This document shows positions 1-8,052 of a stretch of 40,429 nt of DNA, piece by piece. The notes beneath the pieces were generated by a model, which saw nothing but the letters and a program-made list of their open reading frames with translations, was not told the DNA's origin and ran no database searches. The translations under genes were made by a program, and so were the position numbers. Origin of the DNA: Candidatus Uhrbacteria bacterium (GTDB lineage: Bacteria > Patescibacteriota > Patescibacteriia > UBA9934 > GWF2-40-263); assembly GCA_903843045.1 (NCBI GenBank), contig CAIMOJ010000029.1, positions 1-40,429 on the forward strand. Direction: 5' to 3'. Position 1 is the first letter of the stretch; each line of letters begins with the position of its first letter.

Positions 1-10
1 GCAAATCAAA

Positions 11-45
11 GCGCCCGGCCCCTTGCGGGACCGGGCGATTTTGTT
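11..45. terminator. GC-rich intrinsic terminator hairpin
   Basis: A perfect GCCCGG-type stem with a short loop is followed by a T-rich stretch on the plus strand and a weaker T-rich stretch on the minus strand. It could end a plus-strand gene left of the window and the zinc-ribbon gene on the minus strand. Confidence 0.6.
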
Positions 46-51
46 CGTTCT

Positions 52-321
52 TTATGCTTGTCCCGCTTTGAAGCAGGCAAGGCACTTCACCGGCTTGTCG
101 CCGCGTGGCTGAAACGGCACCTGGCAGGCGGCGTTGCATTCGGCGCAGACGGCGTCGAACATCTGGCGCGGCGCATCCATGCGGTCGCGTTTCGCGCGCG
201 CGCAGTCGCGGCAGCGTGTCGGCTGGTTGGCCCATCCCTTTTCCGCGAAAAAGGCCTGGTCGCGCTCCGAGAAGGCAAATTCCTTTCCGCAGTCGCGGCA
301 AACGAGTGTGATGTCTCCCAT
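52..321 (-). CDS. Small double zinc-ribbon protein
   Basis: This 89-residue protein has four CxxC knuckles. The N-terminal pair (CRDCGKEF with CRDC about 27 residues later) matches the probable zinc-ribbon family zf-trcl, including the FFAEKGW and QPTRC signature between the knuckles. The C-terminal pair (CAECNAAC and CLACF around a VPFQPRGDKPVKC segment) is a second ribbon of the type often paired with it. Zinc binding is a firm inference; the cellular role is unknown, probably nucleic-acid or protein binding. A promoter lies at 417-445, giving a leader of about 90 nt with a perfect 7-bp hairpin (347-363). No clear Shine-Dalgarno precedes the ATG. Confidence 0.85.
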   Translation of the reverse strand: MGDITLVCRDCGKEFAFSERDQAFFAEKGWANQPTRCRDCARAKRDRMDAPRQMFDAVCAECNAACQVPFQPRGDKPVKCLACFKAGQA

Positions 322-416
322 ACGATATGAGTGGCTATGTTTAAACCTGGGTCACCGACCCAGCGGAAGCACGAGACTTAGGCATCGCGTTCTTCCGAAG
401 GCTTGCAACGCGGGGA

Positions 417-445
417 ATCATACCATAAATGGGTCGAAATGTCAA
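417..445 (-). promoter_or_regulatory. Sigma70-type promoter of the zinc-ribbon gene
   Basis: On the minus strand TTGACA (440-445) and TATGAT (417-422) are separated by 17 bp. The rest of 322-473 holds only the leader of the zinc-ribbon gene, with the hairpin at 347-363. Confidence 0.7.
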
Positions 446-473
446 TAAATTGACGTATTTCTTAGGAAAATAA

Positions 474-499
474 GAAAAAACACCTCGCAAGGAGATGTC
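474..499 (-). terminator. Intrinsic terminator after tRNA-Gly
   Basis: A 7-bp stem (ACATCTC/GAGGTGT with one G-U pair) is followed by six T on the minus strand, just after the tRNA 3' end. It closes the tRNA-Pro / secreted protein / tRNA-Gly unit. Confidence 0.75.
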
Positions 500-504
500 T
501 TTTC

Positions 505-579
505 TGGAGCGGGTAGCGGGAGTCGAACCCGCTTCATCAGTTTGGAAAACTGAGATAATAACCGTTATACGATACCCGC
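505..579 (-). tRNA. tRNA-Gly (anticodon UCC)
   Basis: The minus strand folds into a full cloverleaf: 7-bp acceptor stem (GCGGGTA/TACCCGC), anticodon loop TTTCCAA with anticodon TCC, T arm with GGTTCGACTCC, discriminator T, and a genomically encoded CCA. Its 5' end is 16 nt downstream of the stop codon of the secreted-protein gene, so the two are probably co-transcribed. Confidence 0.95.
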
Positions 580-595
580 GCGTGGCGAAAGGATA

Positions 596-1435
596 TTACT
601 TCTTTCGCTTTTTGGCAAATTTCCTGTGGACGAACATCGAGAGCGCCGCGACGATGGCGGTCAGGGCGACCCATTTTGCCGCGGGGGGAAGGTCAATCGA
701 CGATTTCGTCGGTGGAACCGGGTATATCTCGCCCTTCGGCGGCGGGAACCCGACGCCAGGGACCACGTCGATCTCGGAGTCACTGCCCTTTGCCGCGGCC
801 ATCACCACGCGCCAGGTCAGCGTCGCGTCGCCGGATACCTCGGCGAAGGGGATGTGGTAGGCGATGGTATCCGTCCCGATCTCGAACGTCGACTTCGTCT
901 CCTTGTTCACCGCCCAGAACTGCGGGCCCTTGTTGAACCAGCGGTAATCCGTGTACCAGGGATGGTCCTTGGTGCACTGCACGCTGAATTCCATGTCCAC
1001 ACCGACGCGGATGCCATCCTTCGCGTTGTCAGAAAGATCGCCGTTCGTGTCCATCAGGATGAACAGCTCGGTTTTGTCCGTCGGTTTCTCGGGAATCGGA
1101 CCGCCAAGCGTCACGACCACGTCCCACGTCTGCGTCGTGTCGTTCCTCGTTAGCGTCGCTCCCGAGATGTCGCCATACGCCGCGTTGACCGTCGTCGCCC
1201 CGCCCTTGCGGTCCACCTCGTCGCCGAGCGGATCCGAGACGCTCCCGGCTCCCTGTACCGCCGAAAACGCCTCGCGCTGCTCGGTCGTGGCGTTGCCGGA
1301 AAGCTGGACGTCGGTATACCCGATCGATCGCAAATAATCGCTCGTGCCGGCCATGGGGGTCGCGGCCAGGCCGAGGATAGGGAGGAAGGAGACGGCTGTC
1401 GCGACGATGGCCGCGCGATGAAAACGATTCGTCAT
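596..1435 (-). CDS. Secreted protein with C-terminal membrane anchor, unknown function
   Basis: The frame is open to 1552, but the upstream part reads through tRNA-Pro. The ATG at 1435 opens a typical signal peptide (MTNRFHRAAIVATAV then a hydrophobic stretch to about residue 25), so I place the start there, giving 279 residues. The middle is probably a beta-rich extracellular domain with an Asp/Asn-rich, calcium-loop-like MDTNGDLSDNAKDG segment. The C-terminus is a single transmembrane helix followed by the basic tail HRKFAKKRKK, which predicts attachment to the membrane with the domain outside. No family is recognised. The gene lies between tRNA-Pro (27 nt upstream) and tRNA-Gly (16 nt downstream) on the same strand. 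Confidence 0.8.
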   Translation of the reverse strand: MTNRFHRAAIVATAVSFLPILGLAATPMAGTSDYLRSIGYTDVQLSGNATTEQREAFSAVQGAGSVSDPLGDEVDRKGGATTVNAAYGDISGATLTRNDTTQTWDVVVTLGGPIPEKPTDKTELFILMDTNGDLSDNAKDGIRVGVDMEFSVQCTKDHPWYTDYRWFNKGPQFWAVNKETKSTFEIGTDTIAYHIPFAEVSGDATLTWRVVMAAAKGSDSEIDVVPGVGFPPPKGEIYPVPPTKSSIDLPPAAKWVALTAIVAALSMFVHRKFAKKRKK

Positions 1436-1461
1436 AGGAATGTTGGTCCTACGTATCCCTC

Positions 1462-1537
1462 TGGTCGGGCCGGCGGGGCTCGAACCCACGGCCTCCTGGT
1501 CCCAAACCAGGCGCGCTACCAACTGCGCCACGGCCCG
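1462..1537 (-). tRNA. tRNA-Pro (anticodon UGG)
   Basis: The minus strand gives a cloverleaf starting CGGGCCG, with the C1-G72 pair normal for bacterial tRNA-Pro. The anticodon stem is CCTGG/CCAGG with loop TTTGGGA, anticodon TGG. The T arm contains GGTTCGAGCCC, and A73 is followed by an encoded CCA. The secreted-protein gene starts 26 nt downstream. Confidence 0.95.
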
Positions 1538-1572
1538 TCCAAAGGGATACATACGAACGACAGGACAGTATC

Positions 1573-1602
1573 AAAAATCCCCTGCGAAGGCAAGGGATTT
1601 TT
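1573..1602. terminator. Bidirectional terminator
   Basis: The inverted repeat AAAAATCCC/GGGATTTTT has a 12-nt loop. It lies downstream of the 1655-2788 gene and upstream of tRNA-Pro, so it should separate these two minus-strand units. Confidence 0.65.
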
Positions 1603-1654
1603 ATGTTTCCCCTCCTCATGGGGAGGAGGGGTCAGGGGTGGTCGACGCGGATGT

Positions 1655-2788
1655 CTAGTACGGAAACGCGATGCTCGGATCTTTCTGCAGGTCTCCTCCC
1701 TCCGCGAAGTGCTCTATTTCGGAATCGTTGATGGTGAGGAAGAACGTGCTCACGAACCGCATGTAGCTCAGCGTGTCTCCCGGGAGTGTGTAATCTTTCG
1801 TCGCGTCGAGGTAGACGACCGCGCCGCTCGTGATCGCTCCGATCGAGCCGGCCGGGGGGACTTCGGTCGTGATCCCGTCGCCGACGGCGTAGTTTCCCCA
1901 GAAGGTGTCCGGGACGTCGATGACGCGCTTGGCCCAGTTTGTGCCGTAGAGCGCCCGCGCGATTCCTTCGGTCGTGACCCAGCGGAGCACTCCGCCCGGC
2001 TCGACCGCGTACACCTTCGGGTCCGTCGTGATCTTGACCAGCCAGGTTCCCGGGCGCACGGTCACGTTCGGCCCGAGCGCATAGGACGCGAGGTTCGCCG
2101 CGTCGATGTAGGCGATATCGTCGAAGTTCTGATACCAGGTCTTGAAGACGGTCTCGGAAGGGAAGGCGTGGCGCATCCCATGGTCGTCGACGACGTACAC
2201 GGCCTCGTCGACGGTCGTCGCGGGGTTGCCGTCGTCCACGAGCTTCACGAGCATTCCGCGCTGGGGGGTCGAGGATTCCACGGAGGGGGTCGAGGTGGTC
2301 GAAGGGGTCGGCTCCGGAACGACGACAGGTTCCGCGATGCCCGCGGCGGCAATCGCGTCCAGGCTCCAGAGCTCATTCTCAATGCAGGTGACGCGGACGT
2401 AGCGATAGGACGTTGTCCCGGAATATGGGACGGTCGTTTCCGTCGAATAGATGGCAAACGTCCCCGTGGTGTTCTGAAGGACGTTCGAGTCCGCGTCCAT
2501 CAGCTCGACCCGATAGGCCGCGCCGTACTGAAGGATCCTGTACGTCAGCGTCAGGTCGCCCGTTCCTTCCTCGTCCTTCCCCATGTCGAGCGTGACCGCG
2601 GCAAGCGCGTCCTGGAAATCCGCGTACGTGCCGTCGGGGGCGCCGACCGCGTTTTGCGGCTGGTAGACGGACGCGGGCGTATCGATCGCGACGTCCGCGT
2701 ATTGGTCGGAGACGGCCGCGGCTCGGACCGTCGCCGGAGAGAGACTGAGGAGGAGCAGTCCGAGGACGAGAATGTTCGCAATGCGCAT
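1655..2788 (-). CDS. Secreted surface protein with CPR-type repeats
   Basis: The ATG at 2788 is chosen because it opens a clear signal peptide (MRIANILVLGLLLLSLSPA, cleavage near AAA); 377 residues. After about 110 residues that look like a beta-sandwich comes a Pro/Thr/Ser-rich linker (PEPTPSTTSTPSVESST). Then comes a module with the phrases VDDHGMRHAFPSETVFKTWY, RPGTWLVKITTDPKVYAVE and GGVLRWVTTEGIARALYG. I recognise these phrases as a recurrent extracellular module in Parcubacteria-like genomes; its function is unestablished. It is probably exported and attached to the cell surface. The 5' leader falls in a hairpin-rich repeat (2794-2873), and an extended -10-like TGGTAAAAT lies at 2851-2859. 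Confidence 0.8.
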   Translation of the reverse strand: MRIANILVLGLLLLSLSPATVRAAAVSDQYADVAIDTPASVYQPQNAVGAPDGTYADFQDALAAVTLDMGKDEEGTGDLTLTYRILQYGAAYRVELMDADSNVLQNTTGTFAIYSTETTVPYSGTTSYRYVRVTCIENELWSLDAIAAAGIAEPVVVPEPTPSTTSTPSVESSTPQRGMLVKLVDDGNPATTVDEAVYVVDDHGMRHAFPSETVFKTWYQNFDDIAYIDAANLASYALGPNVTVRPGTWLVKITTDPKVYAVEPGGVLRWVTTEGIARALYGTNWAKRVIDVPDTFWGNYAVGDGITTEVPPAGSIGAITSGAVVYLDATKDYTLPGDTLSYMRFVSTFFLTINDSEIEHFAEGGDLQKDPSIAFPY

Positions 2789-2793
2789 AGGGG

Positions 2794-2873
2794 ATTGGTC
2801 ACGTTGGTAAATTGGGAAGATTGGTAATGACCAATTTGACCAATTTGACCATTTTACCAGATTACCATACCAG
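2794..2873. repeat. Intergenic hairpin made of ACCAATTTG-like repeats
   Basis: The centre (2821-2834) is a TTGGT/ACCAA hairpin flanked outward by TTGG/CCAA and GGTAAA/TTTGACC pairs, forming a long imperfect stem. The right arm contains direct repeats CCAATTTGA. The same design with a different unit recurs at 31817-31921. Confidence 0.65.
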
Positions 2874-2901
2874 AAACGAGCGCATTCGTCATCTGTATTC
2901 A

Positions 2902-2930
2902 TGGACAAACCGCGCGATTTCGCGTACGGT
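2902..2930 (+). promoter_or_regulatory. Promoter of the 2950 gene
   Basis: TGGACA (2902-2907) and TACGGT (2925-2930) are 17 bp apart, upstream of a strong Shine-Dalgarno. Confidence 0.5.
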
Positions 2931-2949
2931 CTCACTAAGGAGAAACAGC

Positions 2950-3378
2950 ATGTACCCAGAAGAAACCGTTTTCGACCGCGAGGCAAAGCGATATGCCTCC
3001 CACCATACGGAGGCGTGGAGGACCGGACTGATCGGCCTGATCGACGGCGTGTCGCATCCGTCGGCGGCATACGATCTGGCTGTCGCGTTCGAGAACGCCG
3101 CCCCGCTTCTCGCGGGAGTCGGCGAGCCCGTCTGGACCGGCACCGAGGACTGGGGACACCTTGCCAGGGCGGGCCGGGGCACTTCGCAGGGACTCCTCGA
3201 GCGGGCCGTCCTCCGCGGCATCGACGCGTTCTTCGCCGGCGTCCCCGAAGGCTCGCCACTCAGCGAAAAGATCCTCGACCTTTCGATCGAGCTCGGCGGG
3301 ATCACGAACGAGACCACGGTCTTCCTCGCCATCCACGACACGATCCGAAGGCGGTTCTATTCCGAGGAACAGGCCTGA
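2950..3378 (+). CDS. Small orphan protein
   Basis: 142 residues starting at an ATG with AAGGAG seven bases upstream; the longer open frame to 2812 includes the promoter and is not used. The sequence is mainly helical with no signal peptide or membrane segment and no motif I recognise. It is followed by a terminator and stands alone between a divergent secreted-protein gene and two tRNAs. Confidence 0.75.
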   Translation: MYPEETVFDREAKRYASHHTEAWRTGLIGLIDGVSHPSAAYDLAVAFENAAPLLAGVGEPVWTGTEDWGHLARAGRGTSQGLLERAVLRGIDAFFAGVPEGSPLSEKILDLSIELGGITNETTVFLAIHDTIRRRFYSEEQA

Positions 3379-3390
3379 GCCACACGCCTT

Positions 3391-3420
3391 CCGACCCGCG
3401 CAATGCGCCGGTCGTTTTTT
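3391..3420 (+). terminator. Intrinsic terminator
   Basis: CGACC/GGTCG stem with an 11-base GC-rich loop followed by six T, twelve bases after the stop of the 2950 gene. Confidence 0.7.
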
Positions 3421-3472
3421 ATGTGTCAAAAAATACGTTTTTTTGGTTCGTTATGGTACAATTCCTCCTGTC

Positions 3473-3501
3473 TTGACCGTTTCCCCGTTTTTCATTAGAC
3501 T
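3473..3501 (+). promoter_or_regulatory. Promoter of the tRNA-Ile/tRNA-Phe pair
   Basis: TTGACC (3473-3478), 17 bp, TAGACT (3496-3501). The predicted start is about 50 nt before tRNA-Ile. A second -10-like TGGTACAAT lies upstream at about 3454-3462. Confidence 0.65.
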
Positions 3502-3558
3502 ATCGGCACGGTGCGAATATTCGCGACCGTGATTCCCGTGGGCTCTGCCATTGTCCTT

Positions 3559-3635
3559 GGGCGTGTAGCTCAGATGGTTAGAGCGCGACACTGATAATGT
3601 CGAGGTCCCAAGTTCGATTCTTGGCACGCCCACCA
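3559..3635 (+). tRNA. tRNA-Ile (anticodon GAU)
   Basis: Cloverleaf with acceptor GGGCGTG/CACGCCC, anticodon stem CGACA/TGTCG, loop CTGATAA (anticodon GAT), and an encoded ACCA end. In many bacteria this tRNA sits in the 16S-23S spacer; here it is outside any rRNA operon. Confidence 0.96.
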
Positions 3636-3697
3636 GAGAGTGGCAGAACCCGCGGGAATAGGAAATCGGTCGGGATACAGATCAAAACCGACGCCAC

Positions 3698-3772
3698 GCC
3701 TGGGTAGCTCAGTGGTAGAGCAGTGGACTGAAAATCCACGTGTCGTCAGTTCAATTCTGACCCTAGGCACCA
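3698..3772 (+). tRNA. tRNA-Phe (anticodon GAA)
   Basis: Cloverleaf with acceptor GCCTGGG/CCTAGGC (one G-U pair), anticodon stem GTGGA/TCCAC, loop CTGAAAA (anticodon GAA) and encoded CCA. It is 62 nt after tRNA-Ile and probably shares its promoter. Confidence 0.96.
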
Positions 3773-3805
3773 GAAAAGACATCGCGTTTCCGCGGTGTCT
3801 TTTCT
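3772..3805. terminator. Bidirectional terminator between tRNA-Phe and pyrB
   Basis: AGAAAAGACA/TGTCTTTTCT forms a 10-bp stem with A- and T-rich arms, serving the tRNAs (plus) and pyrB (minus). Confidence 0.8.
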
Positions 3806-3810
3806 TTCGT

Positions 3811-4764
3811 TCAGATTGCATCCGGTCGCAATATCATGAGAAGCAGCGCCATGCGGATGTAGAGCCCGTTGCGCGTCTGCTCGGGGAAATATTTGGCGCG
3901 CGGATCGGCGTCGACTTCCGGGGCGATCTCGCCGACGCGGGGGAGCGGGTGGAGGATTATCGCGTCGGGTCTCATCGTGGCGACGTTCGTCGCGTTCAGC
4001 GCGAACCGCGTCTGGACCTCGAGGAACGCGGCGTCGCCGAGGAGGGCGTCGGCGAAGCGCTCGCGCTGGACGCGTGTCTGGTAGAAGACGTCGCAGGTCG
4101 GGAGCGCCGCGGACAGATCGTCGGTGACGGAGAAGGGGATGCCGGCGGCGCGGAGCTCGTCGAGGACGTCGTCGCGCATGGCGAGCTCGGGCGGGGAGCA
4201 GAAGATGAGGCGGAACTTTGCGTCGGGCGCGGCGTACTTGATGATGAGACGGCAGAGCGAGCGGACCGTCCGGCCGTGCTTGAGGTCGCCGCCCATCGCG
4301 ACGACGGTCTCCTCGCGTCGGACGTTCGACGCGATCGTATACAGGTCGAGCAGCGCCTGCGTCGGGTGCTCTCCGTCGCCGTCTCCCGCGTTGATGATCG
4401 GGATCCCGGCCGCCTTCGCTGCCGCCTCTGCCGCGCCGCGCTCCTTGTGGCGGATCACGATCGCGTCGATCTCATACGACTGGAGCACGCGGATCGTGTC
4501 CTCGAGCGTCTCGCCCTTCGCGGCCGAAGAGAAGATACCGGCCGCCTCGGTGAAGTCGGTGCGTCCGCCGAGATACCGCGCGGCAAGCCCGAAGCTGGTG
4601 CGCGTGCGGGTGCTTGGCTCGTAGAAGAGGAGATAGACGAGTTTGCCGCGCAGATAGTCGAGGACACCATGATCTCTACGTTCCTGCTTGAGTCGGTCGG
4701 CCGTCGCAAACAGCGAGGAGATTTCCTCGCGGGAGAACTGGGACGCGGAGAGAACGTGTTTCAT
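3811..4764 (-). CDS. pyrB: Aspartate carbamoyltransferase catalytic chain
   Basis: Joins carbamoyl phosphate and aspartate in the committed step of pyrimidine synthesis, in the cytoplasm. The 317 residues match the catalytic chain length. The carbamoyl-phosphate loop STRTRTSF is at 51-58, HPTQ at 133-136 and the ATCase-type HPLPR at 272-276; these distinguish it from ornithine carbamoyltransferase. MKHVLSASQFSREE is the normal family N-terminus, so the ATG at 4764 is secure. There is no Shine-Dalgarno: the seven-T tract of the upstream khpA terminator runs directly into the ATG. No pyrI or other pyr gene is adjacent; upp and pyrD are elsewhere in the window. Confidence 0.95.
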   Translation of the reverse strand: MKHVLSASQFSREEISSLFATADRLKQERRDHGVLDYLRGKLVYLLFYEPSTRTRTSFGLAARYLGGRTDFTEAAGIFSSAAKGETLEDTIRVLQSYEIDAIVIRHKERGAAEAAAKAAGIPIINAGDGDGEHPTQALLDLYTIASNVRREETVVAMGGDLKHGRTVRSLCRLIIKYAAPDAKFRLIFCSPPELAMRDDVLDELRAAGIPFSVTDDLSAALPTCDVFYQTRVQRERFADALLGDAAFLEVQTRFALNATNVATMRPDAIILHPLPRVGEIAPEVDADPRAKYFPEQTRNGLYIRMALLLMILRPDAI

Positions 4765-4792
4765 AAAAAAACGGAACGCCCAGGGCGTTCCG
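4765..4792 (-). terminator. Terminator abutting the pyrB start codon
   Basis: A 9-bp stem CGGAACGCC/GGCGTTCCG with a 3-nt loop is followed by seven T and then immediately by the pyrB ATG. It starts 7 nt after the khpA stop. It may act as a plain terminator for khpA or as an attenuator for pyrB. Confidence 0.85.
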
Positions 4793-4799
4793 AAATCGT

Positions 4800-5132
4800 T
4801 TAAATGTCGAGGTTGTCCACGGAGATCACCGCGTCCGTGCCGTTCATCGCGGCGGCCTCTTCCGGGCTGTGCGCGCGTCGCGATCCTTCCGGCTCGTAGA
4901 TCTTGAGGTTGACCCGGGCATTGGCCTTGGCGCCGACGATCTTGAGGAGGGTGCGGATGGCGCGGGCGGTCTGTCCCTGGCGGCCGATGACGTATCCCAT
5001 GTCTTCCGGGTTGACATGGAGGGTAAGGAGGACGCCGCGCTCGTCGATGATGCGGTCGGTCGTGACGTCATCCGGGTGGTTTACGATGGCGCGGGTGATA
5101 AATTCTACGAACTCTTGGTCGAATTCTGCCAT
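4800..5132 (-). CDS. khpA: KH-domain RNA-binding protein KhpA
   Basis: Small cytoplasmic RNA-binding protein of the KhpA/YlqC family, 110 residues. It has a single type-II KH domain with the signature VIGRQGQTARAIRTLL (GRQG at 50-53), preceded by the family's usual acidic N-terminus. Partners in other bacteria include KhpB (Jag). The residues after about 80 form a short polar tail not typical of the shortest members. The start at 5132 fits the KH alignment; the frame extends to 5189 but would then run through the promoter (5171-5199). It lies upstream of pyrB, separated by a strong terminator. Confidence 0.9.
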   Translation of the reverse strand: MAEFDQEFVEFITRAIVNHPDDVTTDRIIDERGVLLTLHVNPEDMGYVIGRQGQTARAIRTLLKIVGAKANARVNLKIYEPEGSRRAHSPEEAAAMNGTDAVISVDNLDI

Positions 5133-5170
5133 ATCAGTGGATGGTAAGAACGATAAGGAATAACGGAATA

Positions 5171-5199
5171 AGTATACACTTGCTAGCAAATAGGGTCAA
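5171..5199 (-). promoter_or_regulatory. Promoter of khpA
   Basis: TTGACC (5194-5199) and TATACT (5171-5176) on the minus strand with a 17-bp spacer. It is back to back with the 16S promoter. Confidence 0.75.
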
Positions 5200-5257
5200 A
5201 AACTTGGCAAGTCCAAATTCATCCACAGCCCGTCCACAAGCCAACAACCCCAAGCCC

Positions 5258-5286
5258 TTGACAGGGTTTTATCCCTCGGCTAAAAT
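5258..5286 (+). promoter_or_regulatory. 16S rRNA promoter
   Basis: Consensus TTGACA (5258-5263), 17-bp spacer, TAAAAT (5281-5286). Transcription should begin near 5293, giving a precursor leader of about 140 nt. Confidence 0.85.
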
Positions 5287-5326
5287 ACCGGCACCTGACT
5301 GAGATAACAGCACAGGCGATCGTTCA

Positions 5327-5396
5327 CAATTGAATCGAGCCAAATAAGAACCTAAGATCATTCGGAAGATTTTCTTCTGTGTGATTGCAACGTCTA
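5327..5396 (+). other. 5' half of the pre-16S processing stem
   Basis: Two leader segments are exact reverse complements of trailer segments: 5327-5339 (13 nt) pairs with 7065-7077, and 5377-5396 (20 nt) pairs with 7031-7050. They bracket the 16S rRNA as a long double strand of the sort cut by RNase III. Confidence 0.85.
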
Positions 5397-5435
5397 TATC
5401 AATACAATCAGATATCCGGTCGCAAGACTGGATGT

Positions 5436-6935
<1,500 letters not shown>

Positions 6936-7030
6936 CTAGGGAATATGAAGCGCTTGCGCTTCTACGATCCTAGGTCGAGATCAAATTCGTTTGATCAGAT
7001 CAAAGTCGTCCGATGTACTTCGGACGCAGG

Positions 7031-7077
7031 TAGACGTTGCAATCACACAGGTGACAATCTGGTTCTCGATTCAATTG
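7031..7077 (+). other. 3' half of the pre-16S processing stem
   Basis: 7031-7050 and 7065-7077 are exact reverse complements of leader segments 5377-5396 and 5327-5339. Between the 16S end and here are three small hairpins (6948-6963, about 6980-6997, 7007-7024). Confidence 0.85.
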
Positions 7078-7081
7078 ACAA

Positions 7082-7110
7082 TCCACGCCCACCCGGGCGT
7101 GGTTTTGCGT
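7082..7110 (+). terminator. Terminator of the 16S transcript
   Basis: CCACGCCC/GGGCGTGG with a 3-nt loop followed by TTTTGCGTTT. Its position directly after the processing stem shows that the 16S transcript ends here. Confidence 0.85.
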
Positions 7111-7163
7111 TTCAGAATGTTCTCGCGAGAATCGTGAATAAAAAAACGAGACCCGTCAGGATC

Positions 7164-7964
7164 TCAGTCGATGCTTCTCAGGATGTTCGCGACCGCTTTT
7201 TCCGCCAGCTCCCTGCATCGGGCCGCGACGACGTGGCGGCCGTTCGCGAGGTTGAGCGGAATGACCGTTCCGTGCGCCTGTTCGACCAGGATTTGGTTGG
7301 CCAGGAGGTCCCAGTCGTTGACGAGGCGCGCGACGAAGATGTCGAGCTTCCCGTCCGCGACGAGGGTGAACGCCTGGAAGCGCGGGACGGTGAGCTGCAC
7401 GGGAAAGCTCCCCATGAGACGGTTGATGCAGATTCCCGCGTCCGCCAGCCTGTGCGGGTGGCCGAAGCAGACGACCGCGTCCTGGAATCGGTCCGGGATG
7501 GGGCGAGAGTTCGCGCGAACGGGGAAAATCGGAGTCCCGCCGCGCTCGGAGAGCCCGACGGTTTTCCACGACCCGCGGCCGCGTTCCGCCATCCAGAACG
7601 TGTCGCTCGCGGTGTGCATCACGATTCCGAGCTCGATACCCTGGGCATCGACGCGACAGAGCAGGGTTCCGAAGTCGTCCATCCCGCGGACGTACTGAAT
7701 CGTCCCGTCGAGCGGGTCCACGATCCAGTCGTGGCCGGACGCTCCGCGCGTCTCCCCGCCCTCCTCGCCGATGACGCCGTCATTTTCAAAGGTTTCGAGG
7801 ACGATCGATCGGATCGCCGCCTCGGCCTCCCGGTCCGCGATCGTCACCGGGCTGCCGTCCTTCTTGAGGATGACCTCGTGGCTGTCCCCGTACTTCAGAT
7901 GGATTGCCCGAGCCGCGACGCACGCGCTGAGTGCCGTGGTCATCGCTCGTGTCGGTTTGTACAT
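7164..7964 (-). CDS. Inositol-monophosphatase-family phosphatase
   Basis: Magnesium-dependent phosphomonoesterase of the FIG/IMPase superfamily (SuhB, HisN, CysQ relatives), cytoplasmic. It is 266 residues, normal for the family. GEEGG at 66-70 and the metal-binding DPLDGT at 83-88 are intact, and the C-terminal metal Asp is in NDWDLLANQIL (DWD at 217-219), a variant of the usual WDxAAG. The substrate cannot be told from sequence: inositol phosphate, histidinol phosphate and PAP are all possible. The ATG at 7964 has AAGGAG seven bases upstream and a promoter at 7998-8026. The terminator overlaps the gene end, with the stop codon beside the stem. Confidence 0.88.
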   Translation of the reverse strand: MYKPTRAMTTALSACVAARAIHLKYGDSHEVILKKDGSPVTIADREAEAAIRSIVLETFENDGVIGEEGGETRGASGHDWIVDPLDGTIQYVRGMDDFGTLLCRVDAQGIELGIVMHTASDTFWMAERGRGSWKTVGLSERGGTPIFPVRANSRPIPDRFQDAVVCFGHPHRLADAGICINRLMGSFPVQLTVPRFQAFTLVADGKLDIFVARLVNDWDLLANQILVEQAHGTVIPLNLANGRHVVAARCRELAEKAVANILRSID

Positions 7965-7997
7965 GTTTCCACTCCTTCGTTGTTGTCGTGGATGAGA

Positions 7998-8026
7998 AAT
8001 GTACCGGAAACGCTGGCGATTGTCAA
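7998..8026 (-). promoter_or_regulatory. Promoter of the IMPase-family gene
   Basis: TTGACA (8021-8026), 17 bp, TACATT (7998-8003) on the minus strand. The leader holds an 18-nt block (7968-7985) identical to one before the 11776-12867 gene. Confidence 0.75.
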
Positions 8027-8052
8027 CCCTCGGCCAATAAAAATACGCCCCG

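Noticed and set aside
1436-1552. N-terminal extension of the 596-1435 protein
   Set aside because: It would translate tRNA-Pro and place 39 residues before an evident signal peptide.
1418-2827. A 469-codon open frame on the plus strand
   Set aside because: It is antisense to a clear secreted-protein gene, crosses tRNA-Pro, and has the Arg/Asp/Val-rich composition of a GC-rich shadow frame.
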